Positions 51,303-59,763 of a DNA stretch of 64,000 nt are shown piece by piece. Both the position numbers and the translations under genes were made by a program. Below the pieces are notes generated by a model. The model saw only the letters and a program-made list of their open reading frames with translations. It was not told the DNA's origin and ran no database searches. Position 1 is the stretch's first letter. Every line of letters starts with the position of its first letter. Origin of the DNA: G965200765 sp965203865 (GTDB lineage Bacteria; Pseudomonadota; Gammaproteobacteria; Arenicellales; JAJDZL01); contig OZ241916.1 of the NCBI GenBank assembly GCA_965203865.1, positions 62,001 to 126,000 on the forward strand. Direction: 5' to 3'.

Positions 51303-52641
51303 GCGAGGCCAGTCCCAATATTGCGAGAAACCCGACCACGTCAGTAACAGTGGTTAGTGCAACTCCCCCGGCAATCGCCGGATCAATGCCCATTCGCTTG
51401 AACATGACCGGTAGCATCACACCGGAAATTGTTGACACGGCAATGTTGACGATCATGGCCAGCGCAACGATTATCGCCAATCCCAAATTGCCATACCAGA
51501 CAAGAGCTACCAAAGCGATTGTGAGTGCCCAAATCAAGCCGTTCAAGCCTCCTGCCAGAGCTTCTTTTACAAGAACATCTTTTGCATTTGCAGGTGAAAT
51601 TTTCCCGATACCGATTCCCCGAATTACACTGGTCAATGTTTGTGTTCCGGCGTTTCCCCCCATGCTGGCGATTATTGGCATAAGCACTGCCAACGCCACA
51701 AGCTGCTCAATGGCATCTTCAAACTGCGCAATGACTAGCGAAGCCACGATAGCGGTAATTAAATTGACCCCAAGCCAAATTGCCCGTTTTCTTGCCTTCT
51801 TCAGCGCAGGCTCAAAAATATCTTCTTCCTGGTCAAGCCCGGCTCGTACCATGTATTTACGATCTGCCAGTTCGTGAATCACGTCCACCACGTCGTCAAT
51901 AGTAACTCTTCCAAGCAGTACATGATTGTCGTTTACAATCGGAGCCGAGGCAATGTTGTAGCGCGAAAACGAATTTGCCAAATTTTCCACCAGTTCTTCC
52001 GGCTTGAATGTTACCGGTTGTTCCATATGTGCGGAAACTATTTCATCGCTTTTCAATGTGACAAGTTTCCGAAGCATCAAGACTCCTTGCAACACACCTT
52101 CGCGGTCAATAACATAAAGCTTGTCGGTGTACTCGGGCAATTCTCCAAGCTGGCGCAGATAGCGCAGAACTACGCCAATTGAAAGACTCTCTCGCACAGT
52201 TACGGTGTCGACGTTCATCAACCGGCCAGCAGTGCCTTCTTCATACGAAAGTATTACATCCAGTCCTTTTCGACGCTCCTGGTCAACTGCTATCAGTACA
52301 TCGGCTATGATTTTTGAAGGAAGAAATGGACTGAGTTCAGCAATATCGTCAATGTCCAGGTCCTGAATGGCGCGAACGAGAGTGGAAGAATCGGTTTTGT
52401 TAATCAGACTTTCGCGAACACCGTTCGATACTTCTTTGAGTATTTCCCCCATGATTCGCTCCTGCACATTGAACCAAATGAGGTGGCGAGTCTCTTCGGT
52501 ATAGCTTTCAAGCAGTGCAGCGATGTCGTTCGGATGCAACTCTGCGAGCAGCTCGCGCAAGTCACTCGCGATGCCTGTTTCCAGCCGTTCGATTACCAGT
52601 TCACGAATGTCAGTTGTTTCGGTCATTGCAAGTTTGAGCAA
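51289..52641 (-). CDS. mgtE: Magnesium transporter MgtE
   Basis: Magnesium-gated channel of 450 residues. It shows the superhelical N domain (LRELLAELHPNDIAALLESY), a CBS pair near 130-250 (YDEGTAGRLMNVD-type block with AGRLM and GRVTIDDVVDVIHE), and five hydrophobic helices from about 275 on with the pore-lining IIASMGGNAGTQTLTSVIRGI. The protein ends LVGFLAILGLASLILL. All parts are present. It converges with lnt, sharing 14 bases at the 3' ends. Confidence 0.95.
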   Translation of the reverse strand: MLKLAMTETTDIRELVIERLETGIASDLRELLAELHPNDIAALLESYTEETRHLIWFNVQERIMGEILKEVSNGVRESLINKTDSSTLVRAIQDLDIDDIAELSPFLPSKIIADVLIAVDQERRKGLDVILSYEEGTAGRLMNVDTVTVRESLSIGVVLRYLRQLGELPEYTDKLYVIDREGVLQGVLMLRKLVTLKSDEIVSAHMEQPVTFKPEELVENLANSFSRYNIASAPIVNDNHVLLGRVTIDDVVDVIHELADRKYMVRAGLDQEEDIFEPALKKARKRAIWLGVNLITAIVASLVIAQFEDAIEQLVALAVLMPIIASMGGNAGTQTLTSVIRGIGIGKISPANAKDVLVKEALAGGLNGLIWALTIALVALVWYGNLGLAIIVALAMIVNIAVSTISGVMLPVMFKRMGIDPAIAGGVALTTVTDVVGFLAILGLASLILL

Positions 52642-52940
52642 AGAATGTTGCCTACCTCGCGATGAAAAATCGCGAGAAGTCCGTGGGAAGGTGTAAAAAT
52701 TATATCATGATGCAATTGGGGTTCTGTGGAAGACAGCGCACGAGAATTTTTTGTTGAGTTCAAAAGTTACACAAGAATTGCCAATATTAATTCTGTGACA
52801 AGCAACACTCAGCCAATATTACGAAATCAATGCTCCAAGGACATCGCAGTCGTCAATGAAATCGAAGTGTGGGGAAATTGCTGTAATCTGTACTTCTATT
52901 CAAAAAAGCACAAAATCCTCATTGTGATTGAATCAATAAT
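52642..52940. other. Gap between mgtE and the IalB-like gene
   Basis: 299 bases, AT-rich in the second half. A plus-strand frame starting GTG at 52726 codes 73 residues with no recognisable family, no ribosome-binding site, and its end lies antisense to the next gene. I do not call it a gene. Confidence 0.4.
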
Positions 52941-53585
52941 CTACTGAGTTTTTTCAATTTCACGCAATCGATTATGCGCCGCAGTAAATCCTTTCAGGGA
53001 AACAGACAATTGAAAGGGCTGTCCTTGCGAGGCTTCAACCATGGTTACAAAAAGCTTTTGCCCCCGTTTCATTTCGCGCACAATGTTTTCGCTGTATTCA
53101 GCTACCGATACGCACCCGGTTTCAAGGCAGGTTCTAAAATTCATGCGAAACGGCGGGCCTTCGTCAACTCGCAATTGCATTCCCTGGTTCAGCAGCAAAC
53201 CAAACGGCGTAATTATAATTGCTTCCAAATTGTCCTCTTGGCGCGGTGCAAGCGTCATGGTTAAAACTCTCTGTGCAGTTGACTCGTCTTCAGATACCCA
53301 GTCAAGACGCTGCTCCATTACGCATCTTGTAGTGTCTTTGTTTTCATCTACTGGAACTTCCACGCAATACACTGTCCAGTCGTCATGTGTTTCAGATACA
53401 GTAATCGGAGTATCTGTCTGCGAGGATTCTTGAGCACCGGCAACCGGTACCAAGTTCTGGAAATGTTCCAGGGAGAAAGGAGAATACTCTGCGTGCGGTA
53501 CGGCAATGGTAAAAAACAATGGAATAGACACGAGCGCAAAGCAATATCGGCGCAAATGTGAATTTACAACTAATCTTCGGTTCAT
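52941..53585 (-). CDS. Invasion-associated locus B (IalB)-like secreted protein
   Basis: A periplasmic protein of 214 residues from ATG 53585 (MNRRLVV), a start with a fitting signal peptide (RRYCFALVSIPLFFTIAVPHA); an upstream ATG at 53624 is possible but lacks a ribosome site. The mature part begins near residue 50 (TPITVSETHDDWTVYCVEV), and the fold's pattern DDWTVxC, CVMEQ, the paired Cys in RTCLETGCVS and FVTMVEASQGQPFQLSVSLKGF are those of IalB family proteins, known from Bartonella and from many free-living proteobacteria. Function is uncertain; invasion is not implied. Confidence 0.82.
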   Translation of the reverse strand: MNRRLVVNSHLRRYCFALVSIPLFFTIAVPHAEYSPFSLEHFQNLVPVAGAQESSQTDTPITVSETHDDWTVYCVEVPVDENKDTTRCVMEQRLDWVSEDESTAQRVLTMTLAPRQEDNLEAIIITPFGLLLNQGMQLRVDEGPPFRMNFRTCLETGCVSVAEYSENIVREMKRGQKLFVTMVEASQGQPFQLSVSLKGFTAAHNRLREIEKTQ

Positions 53586-53841
53586 TTTCACTTCAAGATT
53601 TTTGGGTGTGGATTGTTCAATCATAAGTATTAACTAGAAGACGGTGTCTTCGTAAAATTAGCAACAAGTATATGGAATAATTACCGGAATCCTTAATTCC
53701 TCTAAAAATTTTGACCACAACCGACGAATTTCTCGTCAGCATAGCTGGACAAATAAAGAAGTCATTCAAAATCAGATTTAATTGCACAGGCGAAGACTGG
53801 CTATACTACCTGTATAACTATTTGTTTTGAGTATCGTTATT

Positions 53842-53909
53842 TTACATCACTTTTTTATGGTATTAATCGTTTTTTCCGGGTTCAGGGCAATCCCGGTCAA
53901 ATGATGTAA
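53842..53909. repeat. Nested inverted repeats upstream of bioF
   Basis: TTACATCA (53842-53849) pairs with TGATGTAA (53902-53909), and inside it CCGGG (53876-53880) pairs with CCCGG (53892-53896). The structure lies about 130 bases before bioF in a 415-base gap without genes. It could be an operator or a leader hairpin. I do not recognise a BirA, BioR or BioQ box. Confidence 0.35.
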
Positions 53910-54039
53910 TTTTGGTAAATTCAGGTATAGACGAATTTTTCACAGTCAATGCTCAGTAGAAATAAAGATTCCACAGGCATTTGCACTGGAATAACTATTC
54001 AAACCTTGGATTTGTCCCGTTAGCAAAGGAATAGAAAGA

Positions 54040-55203
54040 TTGTCAACAGAATTGGAAAAAGCCATTTGTTCATATCCGTCAGCGAAAGATCGATTTGTAT
54101 CCGAATTGAACAAACTGGATGCTCGCAATCTAAAACGTGAGCTAGCTTCAAATTCGGGAATCGATTTCACTTCTAACGATTTCTTGGCACTAGGTTCTGA
54201 ACCGGGAATTGTCGAGGCTGTCAGAAAGCACCTGGAAAGCGAGTTGACCATAGGAGCAGGTGCATCGAGACTGTTGCGAGGCAATCACCCTGCACACGAA
54301 ATTCTGGAATTGGCAGCATCGAAATTTTTCAGATGTGAAAAGTCGCTGTTTATGGCAAATGGATATATCGCAAATTATGGATTATTCACTACTTTGCCAA
54401 AGCGGGGCGACATCATCGTTTTCGATTCGCTGATGCATGCCAGTGCAAGAGAGGGAATATTCGCATCACTTGCCAAAGGGGTGAAATTCCCGCATAACGA
54501 TGCTGATGCGGTTGATAGTATTTTATGTCGGTGGCGACAGAAGAATGTGAAATCACTACCATGGATTGCGGTAGAAAGCCTGTACAGCATGGACGGCGAC
54601 CGGGCACCGCTTGATGATTTGTTCGAAATTGCCGACCGGCATGGTGCAATGCTCGTAGTCGACGAAGCCCATGCTACCGGTGTTTGGGGAGAAAGCGGTC
54701 GAGGATTTACCGAGCCTTATGAAGGTCGCGCAAACCTGGTTTCACTTCACACTTGCGGGAAAGCACTGGGAGTTGCCGGGGCTCTTGTCTGCGCTTCAAG
54801 CGAGTTGATTGACTACATGATCACTCGTTGCCGTCCATTCATTTACTCGACTGCTCCACCGCCCCTGATTGCTGTGGCAATTAGTAAATCGCTGGAAATT
54901 CTTGAATCAGAACCAGAGCGAAGGCGTTGCCTTCACAATTTGATTCAATTAGCCAACGACGAAGTAACAGACAAGTTGAAAATGCAGGGAAGCGGTTCTC
55001 AGATAATTCCGGTCATCATCGGGGATGATCGTTTAGCATTGAATGTAGCGTGCAAGATGCAACAGGCAGGGTATGATTTGCGAGCGATTCGTCCGCCTAC
55101 TGTCCCTCAAGGTACAGCCAGGCTACGCGTATCAATCACACTGAATGTTTCCGAATCCGAAGTTGTCGCAATGTTTGACAAATTGCAACATTGCCTAAAA
55201 TAA
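54040..55203 (+). CDS. bioF: 8-amino-7-oxononanoate synthase
   Basis: PLP enzyme of biotin synthesis joining pimeloyl-ACP with alanine. The PLP Lys241 lies in SLHTCGKALGVAGAL, with the cofactor blocks VVDEAHATGVWGESGRG near 205-221 and SDFLAL-type entry FTSNDFLALGSEPGIVEAV near 44. GAGASRLLRGNHPAHEILE is also diagnostic. The length of 387 is normal. It starts at TTG 54040 after AGGAATAGAAAG. The gene is single on its strand; a phasin gene follows convergently, then bioD. Confidence 0.95.
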   Translation: MSTELEKAICSYPSAKDRFVSELNKLDARNLKRELASNSGIDFTSNDFLALGSEPGIVEAVRKHLESELTIGAGASRLLRGNHPAHEILELAASKFFRCEKSLFMANGYIANYGLFTTLPKRGDIIVFDSLMHASAREGIFASLAKGVKFPHNDADAVDSILCRWRQKNVKSLPWIAVESLYSMDGDRAPLDDLFEIADRHGAMLVVDEAHATGVWGESGRGFTEPYEGRANLVSLHTCGKALGVAGALVCASSELIDYMITRCRPFIYSTAPPPLIAVAISKSLEILESEPERRRCLHNLIQLANDEVTDKLKMQGSGSQIIPVIIGDDRLALNVACKMQQAGYDLRAIRPPTVPQGTARLRVSITLNVSESEVVAMFDKLQHCLK

Positions 55204-55210
55204 AAAAATG

Positions 55211-55237
55211 GGGTCTGCCACAAGGCGTGGCAGACCC
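55211..55237 (-). terminator. Rho-independent terminator of the phasin gene
   Basis: A perfect 11-base stem (GGGTCTGCCAC with GTGGCAGACCC) and a five-base loop. Read on the minus strand it is followed by CATTTTTTT, so it terminates the phasin message; read on the plus strand it lacks a T run but starts seven bases after bioF, and may serve both convergent genes. Confidence 0.8.
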
Positions 55238-55294
55238 AATCAAAAAGGAGGAGTTAGTGATATGAATAAGTTCTATCAAATAGTTTGTTGTGAA

Positions 55295-55630
55295 TTAGGC
55301 AGCTTTTGCAACCGGAGCGTTGGATTTCTTCTGAACCGGTGCGGTAGCATAGTCCTGCCAAAGCGCGGTATAGGCATCCCGAGCTTCAAAGCCTAATTCA
55401 ACATAGATTCTTGAAAGACTGGAGGCTTGATCAATCGCGGATTGAACAAGTTTTCCCTGAAGTGCAGTGTAGTCTTCAAAAGTCTTGGCCTTTAGCAGTT
55501 CGCCTGCTTGTACAGATGCATTCTTCACTGCGTCTTTTGCAGCTTTCACATTGTAATCTACAGATTTGTTTATCAGTTTTGCATTAACAGCAACTGCATC
55601 GTTTGCCATTTCTACGAGTTTGGTTTGCAT
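55295..55630 (-). CDS. Phasin family protein
   Basis: A granule-associated protein of 111 residues that coats polyhydroxyalkanoate inclusions. It is helical, rich in Ala, Lys and Gln, and follows the phasin pattern: MANDAVAVNAKLINKSVDYNVKAAKDAV, then KTFEDYTALQGKLVQSAIDQASSLSRIYVELGFEARDAY. The Ala-Pro-Lys tail (QKKSNAPVAKAA) is typical. This is a single gene with its own terminator between bioF and bioD. It suggests the organism stores PHA, but no PHA synthase gene is in the window. Confidence 0.85.
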   Translation of the reverse strand: MQTKLVEMANDAVAVNAKLINKSVDYNVKAAKDAVKNASVQAGELLKAKTFEDYTALQGKLVQSAIDQASSLSRIYVELGFEARDAYTALWQDYATAPVQKKSNAPVAKAA

Positions 55631-56012
55631 GGTCTATCTCCGGCAAGTGTAAAAATTTTGTTTTGTTGCAATGCAATATAATATCGAATTAATGAAATGT
55701 CAACCCCTTTTTTCAAAAAATTTTTAAATTTTTGAAATATTCCAATAATCTCCTATCATTCAACGAATACAGGGCAAAGAATTGTATACAAAATACAATG
55801 AAATATTATATCACGAGTAATATGTTGCATAACAACATTTACGTTATCATCTGAATCAATGTATTCATTTCGAAATAGAATTTGGTGCAACAGCGAACCG
55901 AAGAAAATCCGCTAATCTGATTTGGCAAATTTGAACCGGCAACTCATACTACCCAAAATGCATGTGCAAAAGTGTAAATTAGCACAATAAGAATCAATCG
56001 CCAGGTGAAAAC
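55631..56012. other. Promoter region between phasin and bioD
   Basis: About 380 bases, very AT-rich, with runs of A and T near 55700-55740 that give the divergent phasin and bioD promoters. No gene, no clear operator. Confidence 0.4.
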
Positions 56013-56639
56013 ATGACTCGTAAATTCATAGTTTCCGGAACCGATACAGGAATTGGCAAGACTGTTGTCAGTGCAATGCTAGTACAGGCTCTTCGGGCAA
56101 ATTATTTTAAGCCCGTGCAAGCAGGCCTGGATGAAGAGACCGATACAGAATTCGTAAAGAGACTGTCTCAATTACCGGAAGATCACTATTTTGCAGAATT
56201 CTATCGGCTTGAAACTCCGGCATCACCCCATTTAGCCGCGCGGCTGGACGATGTCGAGATAGACACTAGCAAATTAATCCTGCCCGAATCCAACCGAACG
56301 CTGATTGTAGAAGGGGCAGGCGGTTTAATGGTACCGCTGACGGAATCAACACTGTTAATCGACATCATTCAGAACTGGCAGGTGCCTGTTATTCTTTGCG
56401 CCCGAACCGAGTTGGGCACAATTAATCATTCCTTGCTGTCAATTAACGCTTTGAAGCAATGGAACATCCCTGTGCATGGTGTTGTATTTATTGGTGATTC
56501 GAATCTTCCCAGTGAGTCGATCATCTCAAAACTGGGAAATGTCAAGCATTTGGGACGACTTCCGTTTCTGAATCCTTTGAATTCTGACACTCTGTCGACT
56601 GCGTTCGCTGAAAATTTTCACCTGAGTGACTTTGAGTAA
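56013..56639 (+). CDS. bioD: Dethiobiotin synthetase
   Basis: ATP-dependent enzyme that closes the ureido ring of dethiobiotin. The P-loop GTDTGIGKT is at residues 8-16, KPVQAGLDEETD near 34-45, and the family block VEGAGGLMVPLTE near 97-109. The length of 208 is short but within the family. The start follows AAAACATG with weak SD. The adenine pocket block CARTELGTINHSLLSI lies near 130. bioA follows 45 bases downstream. Confidence 0.93.
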   Translation: MTRKFIVSGTDTGIGKTVVSAMLVQALRANYFKPVQAGLDEETDTEFVKRLSQLPEDHYFAEFYRLETPASPHLAARLDDVEIDTSKLILPESNRTLIVEGAGGLMVPLTESTLLIDIIQNWQVPVILCARTELGTINHSLLSINALKQWNIPVHGVVFIGDSNLPSESIISKLGNVKHLGRLPFLNPLNSDTLSTAFAENFHLSDFE

Positions 56640-56684
56640 AATACGACCGCTATAATTCTTAATTCTTGAAATGGTTACATTGAT

Positions 56685-57956
56685 TTGAAAAAAGTAAGCA
56701 ATCCTGTTTGGCATCCCTTTACGCAACATGCAGTATTTCCAGAGTTTCTGCATGTTGAGCGTGCGCGGGGAGCTTACTTGTATACCGATACCGGTCAACG
56801 GATCATTGATGCAATTTCTTCTTGGTGGGTAATTACGCATGGTCACTGTCACCCTCGAATAAAAGATGCCGTCATTCAACAATGCGAACGGTTAGACCAG
56901 GTGATTTTCGCAGGTTACACGCATGAACCAGCGGAGCGCGCAGCAAGAATGCTTACTGATTTAACTCCGGACGGACTTGACTATGTGTTTTTTTCCGATA
57001 GCGGTTCAACTGCGGTTGAAGTGGCTTTGAAAATGGCTCTCGGATACTGGTATCACAACGATATATCCAGGCACAGGGTCGTTGTACTTGAGAACAGTTA
57101 TCACGGAGATACAATTGGAACAATGTCCGTAGGGGAAAGAGGTGTTTTCAATCAACCCTACAATCCGCTTCTTTTTTCGGTCGAGCAAGTTCCGTTTCCT
57201 TCACTGGGGAATGAGCAGGCAACGCTTGATGCGCTGGAAGCGAAATGCAGCTCAGGCGACGATGTAGCGGCATTTATTGTTGAACCGCTGGTACTAGGGG
57301 CTGGTGGAATGCTGATGTACGGAGCTGATACTCTTGCGGAAATGAAGCGTATTTGCGAGAAATATGATGTACTGTTTATAGCAGATGAAGTGATGACAGG
57401 CTGGGGACGTACCGGCACCTTGTTCGCCTGTGAGCAAGCTGGGATCGTACCCGACATTGCCTGTTACTCAAAGGGAATTACGGGAGGTTTTCTCCCTCTT
57501 GCAGTTACGATGTGCCACGAAAAGGTATTTGACGCACACTACTCGAAAGACCGGAGCAAGACTTTTTTTCATTCCAGTTCATATACTGCAAATCCAATAG
57601 CATGCGCTGCAGCGGTTGCGAATCTTGAGTTGTGGGGAGAGCGGTCTGCCACTGAAAAAGTAAATGATGTATGCGAATTGCAAAACTGCAAACTGGAAAC
57701 GCTGGCAGATAAACCTGGTCTTACAAATTTACGACGGACCGGTACCATCGTTGCTATGGATGTTGAGGTGCGAGATAGTGGCTACTTATCGGAAATAGGC
57801 ACACAGCTTTACTTGGAATTTCAGAAAAGTGGAATACTGCTAAGGCCTTTAGGGAATACGATTTATGTTCTGCCTCCTTACTGCGTGACCAGCGATGACT
57901 TGGATTTGGTTTACGATACGATCATTCAAAAAGTGGAAACTTATGCAAGAAAATAA
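56685..57956 (+). CDS. bioA: Adenosylmethionine-8-amino-7-oxononanoate aminotransferase
   Basis: PLP aminotransferase that uses SAM as amino donor to make diaminopelargonic acid. The PLP Lys lies near residue 263 in CYSKGITGGFLPL; the substrate-specific blocks WHPFTQH near the start, SSWWVITHGHCHP and SYHGDTIGTMSVG, and LFIADEVMTGWGRTGTLFACEQ near 225 are BioA hallmarks. The length of 423 is normal. Starts at TTG 56685, since no ATG is near. It is the last bio gene before the inserted cassette; bioB lies 3.3 kb downstream on the other strand. Confidence 0.95.
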   Translation: MKKVSNPVWHPFTQHAVFPEFLHVERARGAYLYTDTGQRIIDAISSWWVITHGHCHPRIKDAVIQQCERLDQVIFAGYTHEPAERAARMLTDLTPDGLDYVFFSDSGSTAVEVALKMALGYWYHNDISRHRVVVLENSYHGDTIGTMSVGERGVFNQPYNPLLFSVEQVPFPSLGNEQATLDALEAKCSSGDDVAAFIVEPLVLGAGGMLMYGADTLAEMKRICEKYDVLFIADEVMTGWGRTGTLFACEQAGIVPDIACYSKGITGGFLPLAVTMCHEKVFDAHYSKDRSKTFFHSSSYTANPIACAAAVANLELWGERSATEKVNDVCELQNCKLETLADKPGLTNLRRTGTIVAMDVEVRDSGYLSEIGTQLYLEFQKSGILLRPLGNTIYVLPPYCVTSDDLDLVYDTIIQKVETYARK

Positions 57957-58527
57957 CAAAAATGCAGGTAAATCACGTCCTAACGATTCCAGTTGAAAAT
58001 CCTGATAGAATTGTTTTGCTTGTCAAAGTTGCAACACAAGTTCAATATAACTTCAATTAATATGTGAAACCAGTATTAAAATATCTGGAGAAGACTTTAA
58101 TCCCGTTTGGGATACAGAAGCTCAAATTACGTGTGTGACACCGCATGTGATTAATGCTGTTCAGTTAAGTTGGAGGCTATCAGACAATTCGGGGCGTTGA
58201 TGGGGCTCATAGAGAAAGAAAAATCCACCTTACAAACTTATGATTTTCAGGTATTGAACTAATTTTTTCCATCATTTTCAAAATCACTTTTGATTCATGT
58301 AGTTTTGGCGTTTGTAAGGTAATACCGGAAAAAATCTTGTTGACCCTTCTAGCAAAACCTACTCTGCTGCAATAAATGTTACTGAGCAAATAGCACTTCT
58401 TTAAACAAAACAAAGCAAACATTCTGAGTAAGTCAATAATATAATTACCACCATTAATAGTTTCTCAACAGACGAGCATGGCTAATTTATCTGTTGATTA
58501 GTAGTGTCGTTTTTAATGGACTAATAA
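57957..58527. other. Gap between bioA and the STAS-GHKL cassette, with an inverted repeat
   Basis: 571 AT-rich bases with no gene. ACCTTACAAAC at 58227-58237 pairs exactly with GTTTGTAAGGT at 58310-58320, 72 bases apart. The DNA between and around it shows no coding sense. The repeat may flank an element or serve as a binding site for the downstream cassette; the function is unknown. Confidence 0.4.
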
Positions 58528-59385
58528 ATGAAAATTTGTCTCCCAATAATTCATCATGATTTTGGTGGTTTCCGATATTTGGCAGAGTTCCATACCCAAA
58601 CTGAAGATCTGTTTTTCGAGAACATAGTAATAGATATGGCCGCAACTACTCGGTTTGATGGTGATATGAGTGCAGTATTAGGAGCACTGCTCTACAAATT
58701 AGGTGTTGAATTAAATACCGTGGAATTGGTAAATATTCGCCCCAAAATAGAAGAAATACTCTCAAGAAACGGTTTTTTGACACACTATGGACAGGAAAAA
58801 TTACCAGACGCTTGGGAAACAACAATTCCATACAAGAGATTTGATGTTCAAAATGGTCGTTACTTTGCCATGTATGTCGAAGATGAATTTATAAAACGAA
58901 CTGAATTGCCACAGATGTCTGAGGCATTATTGAAGAAATTTTCTGAAAGTATTTTTGAAATTTTCAACAATGCTGTTACTCATTCTAAGAGTGAACTAGG
59001 TATTTTTAGTTGCGGTCAGTTCTATCCCCGAAGGGATCGCATAAACTTTACAATTGTAGATTTAGGTGTGGGGATACCGCGTAATGTGAGCAAAATTGAA
59101 AACGAGCCTTTGACACACGAGGAAGCGATTGAGTGGGCTACAATGAAATACAACACAACTAAGTTTGGTGTTCCCGGTGGTTTGGGGTTAAAATTATTAG
59201 TTGATTTTATTGATATTAATGAAGGGGCATTAAAAATAGTTTCTGATAGTGGATTTTGGCAAAGGTTGAACGGGAAGACAATTAAGAAAAACTTAGGTTT
59301 TTCGTTCCCTGGTACAGTTGTAAATATTGAAATTGACACGAAAGATACTAACGCATATTATTTTATAATAGAAACAGTTGATTAA
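58528..59385 (+). CDS. STAS-like domain fused to a GHKL (histidine-kinase-like) ATPase
   Basis: A 285-residue soluble protein. The first 120 residues look STAS-like (IVIDMAATTRFDGDMSAVLGALLYKL). The second half is a GHKL ATPase: the N box FEIFNNAVTH with Glu144 and Asn148, the G1 box DLGVGIP at 178-184, and the G2 box GGLGLKLL at 217-224, so ATP binding is likely. There is no His-kinase dimerisation helix and no receiver, so it is not a normal two-component kinase; SpoIIAB-type anti-sigma factors are the closest architecture. It begins an AT-rich operon with a DUF4325 protein (20 bases on) and a PIN nuclease. Strong candidate for the switch of a nuclease module. Confidence 0.72.
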   Translation: MKICLPIIHHDFGGFRYLAEFHTQTEDLFFENIVIDMAATTRFDGDMSAVLGALLYKLGVELNTVELVNIRPKIEEILSRNGFLTHYGQEKLPDAWETTIPYKRFDVQNGRYFAMYVEDEFIKRTELPQMSEALLKKFSESIFEIFNNAVTHSKSELGIFSCGQFYPRRDRINFTIVDLGVGIPRNVSKIENEPLTHEEAIEWATMKYNTTKFGVPGGLGLKLLVDFIDINEGALKIVSDSGFWQRLNGKTIKKNLGFSFPGTVVNIEIDTKDTNAYYFIIETVD

Positions 59386-59405
59386 AGAGGATTAAGGCAA
59401 AGTAA

Positions 59406-59756
59406 ATGGCGACGAAAATATTGTCAATCAATGTATTTGAAGTTGTAGGTGGCCCCTATGCTGTTGCTTCTTCCGATGGCGAGTTAATTCATGAGCGAAT
59501 AAATACAACGCTAAAAAACGATGGGAATGTGAATCTATCGTTTAGAAATATTAAAGTGGTGACTTCAGCATTTCTAAACACAGCCATAGGGCAACTATAC
59601 GGACAATTCGATGAACAAGATATCGACTCAAGGTTGGAAATTGTTGACCTTGGGGAAGATGACCAAAAACTTTTAGAGTTAGTCATAGAGACTGCCAAAC
59701 AATATTTCCAAGATCCAGATAGATTCAACCAGGTCGTATCAAGCATTCCAGATTGA
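59406..59756 (+). CDS. DUF4325 STAS-like protein
   Basis: A 116-residue protein of the STAS-like DUF4325 family. The core reads NVNLSFRNIKVVTSAFLNTAIGQLYGQF, the DUF4325 sequence of a central strand followed by SAFLN and an amphipathic helix, where anti-anti-sigma factors carry their phosphorylated Ser/Thr. It lacks membrane segments. It lies between the STAS-GHKL protein and the PIN nuclease, with gaps of 20 and 7 bases. Likely partner of the ATPase, as SpoIIAA is of SpoIIAB. Function in detail unknown. Confidence 0.75.
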   Translation: MATKILSINVFEVVGGPYAVASSDGELIHERINTTLKNDGNVNLSFRNIKVVTSAFLNTAIGQLYGQFDEQDIDSRLEIVDLGEDDQKLLELVIETAKQYFQDPDRFNQVVSSIPD

Positions 59757-59763
59757 CTGGGCT

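Noticed and set aside
52726..52947. A 73-codon plus-strand frame between mgtE and the IalB-like gene
   Set aside because: GTG start without ribosome site, no family, and it overlaps the supported gene at its end.
55262..55396. A short plus-strand frame with a strong AAGGAGGAG upstream, antisense to the phasin 3' end
   Set aside because: It has no recognisable protein features, lies opposite a supported gene, and the purine-rich stretch belongs to the terminator flank; I judge it chance.
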